DNA of 64,000 bases, taken from contig JAIKXM010000039.1 in assembly GCA_024684085.1 (NCBI GenBank), forward strand, positions 1-64,000, read 5' to 3'. Below the pieces are notes generated by a model. That model had not been told where the DNA came from and ran no database searches. It saw nothing but the letters and a program-made list of their open reading frames with translations. A program made the translations under genes and the position numbers. Shown here in pieces: positions 49,328 through 58,332 of this stretch (positions within the stretch are counted from its first letter, which is position 1; each line of letters begins with the position of its first letter). The DNA comes from Lachnospiraceae bacterium (lineage in GTDB: Bacteria > Bacillota > Clostridia > Lachnospirales > Lachnospiraceae).

Positions 49328-49836
49328 TAATCCGGAATCTCTCTGGTTATATTGATCATGGACAGGGCAAGTTCCTGTCTCTTCTCCATTTCTTTGGCCT
49401 CATCTTCAGTCATGTGGTCGTATCCGCACAGATGATACATACTGTGAGCTATAAGAAAAGCATATTCTCTCAGCTTACTGTGGCCGTATTCTACAGCCTG
49501 AGATATGACCCTCTCAAGATTGATGATTATATCTCCAAGGATCACAAGATCCGTTTCGGGATCGATAATATCTGCCATCTCTTCTTCTTTTACCTGAAAA
49601 AGAGCGGGCTTATCAAAGAACAGATTAGGGAAGGATAATACATCCGTCGGCGAATCAATATCTCTGGCAGACAGATTGATATCATGGATCCCCTTATTAT
49701 CTGTGAGCAGAATATTGACCTCAGCTTCAAAAGGGCAAGATTCATTGATCAATACCTGACTGACAACCTGTTCTGCAATATCCAAGTAATCTATATTCAA
49801 TTCAATTGAAGTCTCATTCTCAAGAAAGACCATCAT
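49327..49836 (-). CDS. ybeY: Endoribonuclease YbeY
   Basis: DIDSPTDVLSFP, LGDIIINLE, HSMYHLCGYDHMTEDEAKEMEKRQ. Confidence 0.94.
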   Translation of the reverse strand: MMVFLENETSIELNIDYLDIAEQVVSQVLINESCPFEAEVNILLTDNKGIHDINLSARDIDSPTDVLSFPNLFFDKPALFQVKEEEMADIIDPETDLVILGDIIINLERVISQAVEYGHSKLREYAFLIAHSMYHLCGYDHMTEDEAKEMEKRQELALSMINITREIPD

Positions 49837-50861
49837 CTTCTTACATATCCTCTTTGGTTACCATGTGATGAATGCTCACCTTTTGTCTGCTCCCTCAGAT
49901 GCTTATTCTTAGACTCATAATCGTCATAAGCCTTGACGATCTTCTGTACAAGAGGATGTCTGACTACATCTTTGCTGGTAAGCTTAACGAAAGATATACC
50001 TTCTATTCCTGACAATACCTTAAGAGCTATATCAAGTCCGGATACTGTTCCGGCAGGAAGATCCTTCTGCGTAGCATCACCTGTAACTATGACCTTGGAA
50101 CCGAATCCGATTCTGGTGAGGAACATCTTCATCTGAGCAGGAGTTGTATTCTGTGCTTCGTCCAGAATGATATATGCATTATCAAGAGTTCTGCCTCTCA
50201 TATATGCCAGTGGAGCGACCTCTATGAGGCCTTTTTCCATATTCTTCTGGAAACTCTCTCCTCCCATTATCTGATAAAGTGCATCATATAGAGGTCTGAG
50301 ATAGGGATCAACCTTACTCTGAAGGTCTCCCGGAAGAAATCCAAGCTTCTCACCGGCCTCAATTGCAGGTCTTGTAAGAATGATACGTTCAACCTCGCCA
50401 TTCTTAAAAGCTGTGATTGCCAAGGCCATTGCGAGATAAGTCTTACCTGTACCTGCAGGTCCAAGACCGAACACGATCATATTATCCCTTATAGCAGATA
50501 CATAATTCATCTGCCCGAGAGTCTTGGGCTTAACCGGCTTACCTGAAACGGTATGGCATATCAGTTCCTTATCTATCTCAAGAATCTTCTCTCTTTGTTC
50601 GGACATATTCATTGCAAGACAATAATCAACGTTCTGCTCGGTTATGACATTCCCTCTCTTGGATAATTGAACAAGAGTATCTATAACCTTGGTAGCAGCT
50701 TCAACTTTCTCAGGTGCTCCGCTAATATTAACACTGTCATCTCTGAATACTATATTAACCGAGAGTGCCCTCTCTATTTTCTTCAAAAATACATCAAGAT
50801 CACCGAACACATTCTGGGCATGTCCGGCTTCGATCATAATCTTATCTTCCATAATCTCCAC
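49833..50861 (-). CDS. PhoH family protein
   Basis: FGLGPAGTGKTYLAMALA, RPAIEAGEKLGFLPGDLQSKVDPYLRPLYDAL, ILDEAQNTTPAQMKMFLTRIGFGSKVIVTGDATQ. Confidence 0.95.
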   Translation of the reverse strand: MEIMEDKIMIEAGHAQNVFGDLDVFLKKIERALSVNIVFRDDSVNISGAPEKVEAATKVIDTLVQLSKRGNVITEQNVDYCLAMNMSEQREKILEIDKELICHTVSGKPVKPKTLGQMNYVSAIRDNMIVFGLGPAGTGKTYLAMALAITAFKNGEVERIILTRPAIEAGEKLGFLPGDLQSKVDPYLRPLYDALYQIMGGESFQKNMEKGLIEVAPLAYMRGRTLDNAYIILDEAQNTTPAQMKMFLTRIGFGSKVIVTGDATQKDLPAGTVSGLDIALKVLSGIEGISFVKLTSKDVVRHPLVQKIVKAYDDYESKNKHLREQTKGEHSSHGNQRGYVRR

Positions 50862-50999
50862 ATTACCCCAATCTAAATTATTGTACCATTATAGACTGAA
50901 TCATACAAGATAAAGAAATATAACCGGCTACGCCTATATAAACTGTATATCAAAATATTTTAACACTGATCAACAAAAATCGATAACTAAGACAAACGT

Positions 51000-51038
51000 A
51001 AAGAGCCGCCGCTAAATAGCGACGACCCTTTACTGTTT
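51000..51038. terminator. Hairpin downstream of the surface protein gene
   Basis: GTAAAGaGcCGcCGCTAaaTAGCGaCGacCcTTTAC imperfect inverted repeat. Confidence 0.5.
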
Positions 51039-51103
51039 AAATCCAAGAGTTAATCAGTATTAACCGATTTCGCTCTTTCATTGATCAATAATCATGATCA
51101 TTA

Positions 51104-54100
51104 TTATTTTGCCCAGAGTAATGTACCCTTTTCAATTGTGAAGGTAAACTTCTTGCTACCGTATACACGTTCATTATAAGCATTCAATACTATAGTAGCT
51201 TTTCCTGCATTAACGTTATTACTATACTCAACATAGAAGTCTTCATTTTCAATAAGCTCTATAGGACTCTTCTTAGGTCCGATAGTTACATATAATTCAT
51301 AATCTTCGTATTCGCCTTCACCTATCCTAATTTCCTTACCGGTGAACTTGAGCTTGGTAACTTTCTTATGAGTAGAATCACCCTTCTTCTGGATAATAAC
51401 GGTTGCCTTAGACAGATCATTATCCTTATTGGCAGCAGTAATATAATACTGGCATGTTGACGCATAACCCTGATAATTACCTGTATCCTTAGCTTCGATC
51501 TCTACGTCAACAAGTATTGATTCGCCTTCAGCTAACTTCTTGTACATCTTATCCTTAGCTGTGACAACATCACCGTTAACGTAATATGTAACAGTATATT
51601 CCTTATCGCTTACGGTTACGTTATCCATATCAACTATAGGCTTAGAAAGTACATATTTAAGAGACTTATCAGGTGCAACGATCTTATCTTCTGCAAACGT
51701 ATTAGCCTCTTCAAGGTCAGCCTTGTCGATATAGAATTTCTTAATCTCCTTATTAAGCTTCTTATAGTTACCAAGGAAGGTGATCGTTGCTGTTGCAAGC
51801 TTATTCTTATTAGTTGCTGTTGCCTTCTTATTGTCTTTATATGCTACCTTATAATCCTTACCTGCAGAAAGAACTTCTGTAGAATCGTCAGATCTTGTAA
51901 CAATGATCTCAACAAGAGGAAGAACTCCGCCCGGCTTATATGTAAATGAATCAACTTCAAAGTCTTCATTGAAGTCATCAGCATCCGGGAACTTTATTGA
52001 GATATTTTTGATCTCGGCCACGTCGTTCTTGGCAGGATCTATCTTATATGACTTACTTACTGTTCCGGTATAGTCTCCGATACCAACGATCGTTATCTTA
52101 ACATTACCCGCACTTGTTATGTCATCGGGATATGCTATATAGTAATCCTCACCTTCTATAAGTGCAGTTGCAGGCTTAGACTTATCATTAGCACTTACAA
52201 CTATAAGTTCTTCAGCGGTAAGCTTCTGAGGCTGTCCGTTGAATGTACGATCTGCAGGTTTAAATGATGCAACCTTGATCTTAGGTACGCTCTTAGGATC
52301 TGTGACATTGATCCAAATCTCACGCTGACCTGTGAAGTTACCCTTACCTGTTACAGTTATTACTCGACTGCTTGTGAACTTATCCTTCTCATAAGGATTA
52401 GAGAAGTCCTTTGCTCCAAGCTTACTTCCACCGAAGTATAATACAGGCTTAGCTGTCTTTCCGGAAGCTATTGTAACATCAGGTGCAGCAATTGCTTCCT
52501 CATCACTGATATCCTTAGGAAGGATTCTGAAGTAAGCTTCAGCTGTAGCAGATACAGTCTTACCTGTTACTGTTACCTTAGGTGCCTTCTTAGGATCACT
52601 TCCATCGTTGGCAGCCTTATTATTAGCGTATTTAACTGTATAGTCGGTATCCTGCATAAGCATACGACCGCGGTTATATACGTTAACCTTAGGTGTAATA
52701 TTGAATCCTGTATAAATGAATTCTGATCCTTCAGCAAATTCTACATAAAGTGTATCACTGTCTTCGAATACTGTAAGTGTAACAGATGCTGACTTAGTCT
52801 TATCATCTAAAGCCTTGGCTGTTATATCAACTGTACCCTGTGAGATACCTGTTACATAGCCGTCTTCATCAACTGTTGCTATAGAAGGATTGCTGGTGTA
52901 CCATGTGATATCCTTTACTGAAGCATCCGCAGGAGCAATATCAGCTGTTAACTGGGTTCTCTTACCTATCGCAAGATAATTGTCTCCACCTGTCTTAGCA
53001 AGTGTAACATTAGTTACATTGATCTTATCGATCTTAAGTGCATATTCAGCCTTAGTACCATTTGTAGCTGTCGCTGTGATCTTTGACTCACCGTAACCCT
53101 TAACTGTTACGAGACCTGTCTGATCAACAGTAGCAACCTCTGCATTCGCACTTGTCCATGTGATAGCCTTGTCTGTTGCATTTGAAGGTTCTATAACTGC
53201 GGCAAGTCTGAATGTATCATTTATCTTAAGACCTGCTCTGTAATTCTTAGCATCAATTGCTACTGAAGTAACAGGATGCTCTTCTTTCTTAACCGTAAGA
53301 GCAACTGTAGCCTTCACACCATTAGCTGCTGTAGCAGTAACCGTGAACTCTATGGCATCTGTATCGCCCCACTGAATAGCATCCTCAGCCTTTGTTGTAA
53401 CAACGCCGTCTGTAACACTTGCAACACTCTCATCACTTACTGTCCATGTAAGTGTCTTATTGGCTGCATTTGCGGGCAGTACGGTCACATCGAGCTGCTG
53501 AGAAGTTGCGGGAACCATTATATCACCGTTAACTGCTCTGAGTCTGATCGATGATACTTCAACCTCTGCTACAGTAACCTTAACTGAACCAACAACTCCT
53601 GAACCGTCATTAGCCGTCGCATTAATAGTAGCCTCACCGTTAGCAACTGCTGTAATAAGACCTGCTTCATCAACAGTTACAACTTCTGCATTTGTCGTAG
53701 ACCATGTAACCGACATATCTGTAGCATTAGCAGGATTAACAACTGCAGCAAGCTTCAGAGTAGTACCGGGCTGCATTGATACAGGTGCAACTGTATAACC
53801 TGTTATCTGGATATTAGTTACAGGTATATTAACAACAGTAATCGTTATTGTCTTTTCAAGTTTTCCGGCCTTAGCCTTAATAACAGCTTCGCCCTTTGCT
53901 ACTGCAGTTACAAGACCGGCAGAATCAACTGTTGCGACGCTTGTATTGGATGATGTCCATGTAACACTTGTGTCAGCGCCTTCTTCAGCCTGAACATTAG
54001 CCTGTAACTGAAGTGTGCTGCCGATCTTAAGGTTAGTACTTCCTTCATATTCAACAGTAAGTCTTGTAACCTGAGGTTCATGAGACTCTACTACTATACT

Positions 54101-57100
54101 AACAGTATCGCTGATCGAACTGTTTGCAACTGATGTAGCAGTAACCTTAACAGTTCCTGCCTTAAGTGCTGTAACACGACCTGAACTTGATACAGTAGCA
54201 ACTGAAGAGTCATCAACAGACCAGCTTATTGCAGGATTAGTCGCATTGGAAGGTGTAACAGTTGCGCCCAGATCCAATGTCTCACCAACATTCATTGCAT
54301 CCTTTGCACCTGTTATCTTAACACTCTTAACAGCAACATCAGCAGATGCACTACCGCTTACTGTAATAGTTATCTCGTTAGATCTAACACCATATACATA
54401 AGCATATACGATAGCCTTTCCTGGATTAAGACCTGTTACCGTTCCGTTAGAACTGATAGATGCAACAGCATCACTGCTGCTTGAACTACTTTCGCTACTA
54501 CTTCCACTGCTGCTTGAGCTGCTATCACTTATAGTCTCAATATACCATTCTACAGGTCCCTTGCAAGTTGAAGGATTAACACTGGCATTGACCTTAACCG
54601 TCTTTCCTTTAGCAACTGATGTTGCTGAGGCGCTTAATGTAACCTTCTGAACGGGTTCATAATCAACCCAACCTGCATAGATTCTTGTCTCTTGCGCTGT
54701 AGGCTTAAATACAGCTGATGAATAATTATAGGTATATACAAGAGGTGTCTTACAATCGGCATCTGTATACCATCCGCCAAAGAGCTTATTACCATCTCTT
54801 CTTATACATGAAGCATATTCACTAAGATAGATAGATTCAAACTTACCAAGCTTATGGAATGAAACCGTATCTTCTCTCTGGTAGGCATAAGGAATATCTT
54901 CATATTCATACGTATTACCAAAGAATCCACCATTAGCATAGATCCACACCTTATATGCAGGTCCATACTTAGCATATAGATCAGTTATACCATAATCGGC
55001 TTCGGTAAGTTTTATTAAAACATGACCGTTACCTTCAACACGTATTCTGTCTTCAGGAACAGGTTTAGTGAGTGCCGCATCGTAATACCATCCGTAGAAT
55101 GCGAGATCATCGTCATCAATATTGACAACGGGACCGTAATTCCACATATAAGGATTCTTCTCAAGATCAACAGTTTCTTCCTTACGTGTAGAATCAAAGT
55201 ATAAGTAACCATCTCCTGCATGGAAAGTTACTTTTATATAGTTATCAGGATCATAAGAGTTCTCATATGTAGTCCACTTACAATATACCTTAAGATCATT
55301 ATTTACGACCGTATCATAAGGAACCGGCTGTTTACAAGCAGCATCATAATAACCCCAAAAGAAACTATCATAACCGTCCTTATAGTTTGAAATATTATAA
55401 GGTGCAGCTGCGTCACCGAATCTAACTCCCTTAGGTACTAAAACATTACATTCAGTATTATCAGCATTGAATTCAAAATCTACACCGCCATCATAATCCG
55501 GATTATATTTTCCGCCATTAGCATTATATGTAATGGTTACAAAGTCTGAAGTCCACTTTGCATACAGATCCATGTCCGAAACCGGTACAAAACCATTTCG
55601 TCCAAGAGACATACTGCTACCATCAGCTTTCACCAGATAGCATTCATAATCAAATATATAATAATTGCCGGTACAGGCTGCATTGGTATACCATCCCATG
55701 CATAACTTTTTGCCTGTGGGGGTTTCCTTAAAAGAAGGTACCGAAGTAGGAGTTGAATAACCCCATTCACCATATCTGTAAATCTGTCCCTTTACAACCT
55801 TTACCTTAACAGTATCTGTATTATTATTGAACTTTGCATTTGTATCATTAGCATGGAAAGTAATAACAAAACAGTCATCCCAACCTGCATACAGGGTGAG
55901 ATTACTATTTACAGGATAGTTGTAAAGGTTAGCAACTTCTGATGTACAGTCAGCATCTGTGAACCATCCTTTGAAAACCTTGTTCTCTGCACTATTGGCA
56001 ACATAAGGCAAATAAGCTCCTACACTATTACCTTCTGCCACACTTACCGTCTGATTATCGCTTGTGCTTTCGCCTTCAGCATTAATAAATGTACCGCCAT
56101 TAGCGACAAATGTTACGGAATAAGCTGTTGCGAAACCGGCATAATAAGTTACATCAGATGTAAAACGTGTATTCTCTATATCAGCAGTTGATATAGGATT
56201 CTTACAAGCAGCGTCTGTGAACCATCCCTTGAATACTTTATTTTCATCAGGGGATTCTACTTCTCTCGGAACAGGATAATTAAGAGCATCCCCCTGCGTT
56301 ACTTCATAAGAGACGCTTTCACTGCCGTTAATAACACCGCCATTACCATCAAATTTAACTGTCCAAATCTTATTATACTTGGCATAGAACTCAACGCTCT
56401 CATCAAATGTATCAAAATATGTGTTAAGTTGATGCTCTGTTCCATCTTTTACGTAATACCAACCGGCAAATCTATAACCGCCGTCTTTATAAGGATCAGA
56501 AGGGAAGTTAGAGTTCTCTCCAACGCAATCACCTTTTCGGAAATTCAAAGCTTCAACTGTAGACTCTCCTCCTATAGTACCGCCTCTAAGATCAAAGGTT
56601 GCTGTAAGAGGTGCTGCGTATCTGGCATAATATGTAATATTGCCTTTTACAACTGTCTCTTCAATCGCTTTCTTACTTATAGGATTCTTAAGTTCAGGGT
56701 CAGTACACCATGTATCAAAGAACAAAGTCTCATGCTCAGGTTCTCTAACCCAACCGAAATCACCAAATACATTACCATCTGTAACAGTAATATCTTCAGT
56801 TACAATTTTTATCTCAGGATAAGTATCATAACCATATTCATCAGGTATCGGTTCTGCCTGATAATCGTAGTCTGTATATAACCAACCGTCACCGGCATCG
56901 AATGTTACCGTATACTGAGGAGCATATCTTGCCCAAACTTCAGCATCACTTGTAACTTCAGTATTATATCTATCAACTTTCTGGGTGTATTCAGCATCAT
57001 AATACCAACCGTCAAAAACAAGACCTTCGGTATCTATTGTGATACCCTTACCTTCATCTAAGGCATAATAATTACTACCTTCGGGAATCTTAACGATCCG

Positions 57101-58048
57101 ATCACCGGTAATCTTCTCACCATAACTGTTTATATAATAACCGTCACCATAATGAGCAGTTATAGTGTAATTATTCTTATAAAATGCCGTAAGTGTTGTA
57201 TCTTCATACATAGTATAGTAATAAGCAGAATAAACCTCTTCTTCACCATGCATCCACTTATCAAACACCTTGGAATCGTTAGCATATTCAATGTCATAAG
57301 GAGTAGAGTCGGGATAATTACGACTATTTATTCTAAAGGAAGCAGTTCTTTCTGTCTTTTGACCTCCATAAATAGGATCCCAATAGCTAAGTGAATTAGG
57401 ATTACCTTCTTCATCAAAGCCGGCATCAAATGTTACAACATTATACTTACGCTCATAATGAGCATAGTAAGTCAGACTATTACCGCCGGTAAAAGAGTCT
57501 GAACTTATGTTAAAACTGGTAACAGATTGATCATAAACCTTTTCCCCACCTGTACGTGAAGTATACCAACCTGTAAATTCATAATGAAGATCTGACATAA
57601 CAGGAGCATATGGATAATCAATTTCAACATATACATAATCTTCGCCTGAATCATTCTTGAATGTCTTGGTAGTTCCGTCTTTAACAAGTACATTATAGTC
57701 TGAAGCTTCAGCCTGCTTTAAGAAAAAGCCTCCGTTAGCGTCAAAAGTAACTGAATAAGTGCCTTCACCTGATGGATCATACGCTCCCTGTCCATCAGCC
57801 ATGATATCCGTCTTGATTCCGCCATCAACAGTAACAACCTCTGTAACCGGGTCTGTCACATCACCTTCGGAATCAACCTCACTCGAAACATCTGTTTCGG
57901 CAACATTAATAGAATCCGGGAGTTCTTCACTCACGGCTTCGTTTTCATCCGGCAATCCACTTGCCATTGCGTTCAGTGAGTCTAAAGACACTGAACTCAT
58001 TGCAAGTACGATTGCGAGGATCATGGATAGAATCCTTCTAAACTTCAT
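51104..58048 (-). CDS. Giant secreted surface protein: about 11 InlB-type repeats, about 7 Big_2 Ig-like domains, C-terminal DY(T/K)VxY-type repeats
   Basis: Signal peptide MKFRRILSMILAIVLAMSSVSLDSLNAMAS; repeated VTFDANGG...FxGWYxDxxCxxPV; repeated VTWSSxxxxVATVDxxGxVTAxxxGxxxITA; ends FTIEKGTLLWAK with no LPXTG. Confidence 0.9.
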   Translation of the reverse strand: MKFRRILSMILAIVLAMSSVSLDSLNAMASGLPDENEAVSEELPDSINVAETDVSSEVDSEGDVTDPVTEVVTVDGGIKTDIMADGQGAYDPSGEGTYSVTFDANGGFFLKQAEASDYNVLVKDGTTKTFKNDSGEDYVYVEIDYPYAPVMSDLHYEFTGWYTSRTGGEKVYDQSVTSFNISSDSFTGGNSLTYYAHYERKYNVVTFDAGFDEEGNPNSLSYWDPIYGGQKTERTASFRINSRNYPDSTPYDIEYANDSKVFDKWMHGEEEVYSAYYYTMYEDTTLTAFYKNNYTITAHYGDGYYINSYGEKITGDRIVKIPEGSNYYALDEGKGITIDTEGLVFDGWYYDAEYTQKVDRYNTEVTSDAEVWARYAPQYTVTFDAGDGWLYTDYDYQAEPIPDEYGYDTYPEIKIVTEDITVTDGNVFGDFGWVREPEHETLFFDTWCTDPELKNPISKKAIEETVVKGNITYYARYAAPLTATFDLRGGTIGGESTVEALNFRKGDCVGENSNFPSDPYKDGGYRFAGWYYVKDGTEHQLNTYFDTFDESVEFYAKYNKIWTVKFDGNGGVINGSESVSYEVTQGDALNYPVPREVESPDENKVFKGWFTDAACKNPISTADIENTRFTSDVTYYAGFATAYSVTFVANGGTFINAEGESTSDNQTVSVAEGNSVGAYLPYVANSAENKVFKGWFTDADCTSEVANLYNYPVNSNLTLYAGWDDCFVITFHANDTNAKFNNNTDTVKVKVVKGQIYRYGEWGYSTPTSVPSFKETPTGKKLCMGWYTNAACTGNYYIFDYECYLVKADGSSMSLGRNGFVPVSDMDLYAKWTSDFVTITYNANGGKYNPDYDGGVDFEFNADNTECNVLVPKGVRFGDAAAPYNISNYKDGYDSFFWGYYDAACKQPVPYDTVVNNDLKVYCKWTTYENSYDPDNYIKVTFHAGDGYLYFDSTRKEETVDLEKNPYMWNYGPVVNIDDDDLAFYGWYYDAALTKPVPEDRIRVEGNGHVLIKLTEADYGITDLYAKYGPAYKVWIYANGGFFGNTYEYEDIPYAYQREDTVSFHKLGKFESIYLSEYASCIRRDGNKLFGGWYTDADCKTPLVYTYNYSSAVFKPTAQETRIYAGWVDYEPVQKVTLSASATSVAKGKTVKVNASVNPSTCKGPVEWYIETISDSSSSSSGSSSESSSSSSDAVASISSNGTVTGLNPGKAIVYAYVYGVRSNEITITVSGSASADVAVKSVKITGAKDAMNVGETLDLGATVTPSNATNPAISWSVDDSSVATVSSSGRVTALKAGTVKVTATSVANSSISDTVSIVVESHEPQVTRLTVEYEGSTNLKIGSTLQLQANVQAEEGADTSVTWTSSNTSVATVDSAGLVTAVAKGEAVIKAKAGKLEKTITITVVNIPVTNIQITGYTVAPVSMQPGTTLKLAAVVNPANATDMSVTWSTTNAEVVTVDEAGLITAVANGEATINATANDGSGVVGSVKVTVAEVEVSSIRLRAVNGDIMVPATSQQLDVTVLPANAANKTLTWTVSDESVASVTDGVVTTKAEDAIQWGDTDAIEFTVTATAANGVKATVALTVKKEEHPVTSVAIDAKNYRAGLKINDTFRLAAVIEPSNATDKAITWTSANAEVATVDQTGLVTVKGYGESKITATATNGTKAEYALKIDKINVTNVTLAKTGGDNYLAIGKRTQLTADIAPADASVKDITWYTSNPSIATVDEDGYVTGISQGTVDITAKALDDKTKSASVTLTVFEDSDTLYVEFAEGSEFIYTGFNITPKVNVYNRGRMLMQDTDYTVKYANNKAANDGSDPKKAPKVTVTGKTVSATAEAYFRILPKDISDEEAIAAPDVTIASGKTAKPVLYFGGSKLGAKDFSNPYEKDKFTSSRVITVTGKGNFTGQREIWINVTDPKSVPKIKVASFKPADRTFNGQPQKLTAEELIVVSANDKSKPATALIEGEDYYIAYPDDITSAGNVKITIVGIGDYTGTVSKSYKIDPAKNDVAEIKNISIKFPDADDFNEDFEVDSFTYKPGGVLPLVEIIVTRSDDSTEVLSAGKDYKVAYKDNKKATATNKNKLATATITFLGNYKKLNKEIKKFYIDKADLEEANTFAEDKIVAPDKSLKYVLSKPIVDMDNVTVSDKEYTVTYYVNGDVVTAKDKMYKKLAEGESILVDVEIEAKDTGNYQGYASTCQYYITAANKDNDLSKATVIIQKKGDSTHKKVTKLKFTGKEIRIGEGEYEDYELYVTIGPKKSPIELIENEDFYVEYSNNVNAGKATIVLNAYNERVYGSKKFTFTIEKGTLLWAK

Positions 58049-58070
58049 ACACAATACCTCCTCTGTAATA

Positions 58071-58145
58071 CTCCCCATTAAGGGGGTAGGATATAAACAT
58101 TATAATACTATACTCCGTAAAACGTGTAAATATCGTGTCTGATAA
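58071..58145 (-). promoter_or_regulatory. Promoter and 5'-UTR hairpin of the surface protein gene
   Basis: Minus strand TTTACA-17 bp-TATTAT, then TACCCCCTTAATGGGGAGTA hairpin a few nt before GAGGAGG. Confidence 0.5.
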
Positions 58146-58231
58146 ATAATAATTTTTGTGATATTGTGCTATATTTTATTTTCATTTTACCACACTTTTA
58201 TACTTGACAAAGATGAAGAATGATCATATTT

Positions 58232-58288
58232 GCATCCTTAGCGGAGCTTTTTTATGTAATAGGAATTACTTTCCTATTACATAAAAAA
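58232..58288. repeat. Small palindromic repeat, copy B
   Basis: GCATCCTTAGCGGAGCTTTTTTATGTAATAGGAATTACTTTCCTATTACATAAAAAA. Confidence 0.85.
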
Positions 58289-58311
58289 GCCTATCATCAT
58301 CTGACAGGCTT
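58287..58311 (-). terminator. Terminator of the EAL gene
   Basis: Minus strand AAGCCTGTCAgatgatGATAGGCTT followed by TTTT. Confidence 0.7.
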
Positions 58312-58332
58312 TCAATAATCCATATTTACATA

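Noticed and set aside
53000-58048. Repeats in the surface gene considered as a CRISPR-like or satellite array
   Set aside because: They are protein-level repeats in frame; nucleotide identity between units is low and irregularly spaced.
58049-58230. c-di-GMP riboswitch before the surface protein gene
   Set aside because: No GEMM-like consensus was recognised by eye; only a promoter and a short hairpin are visible.
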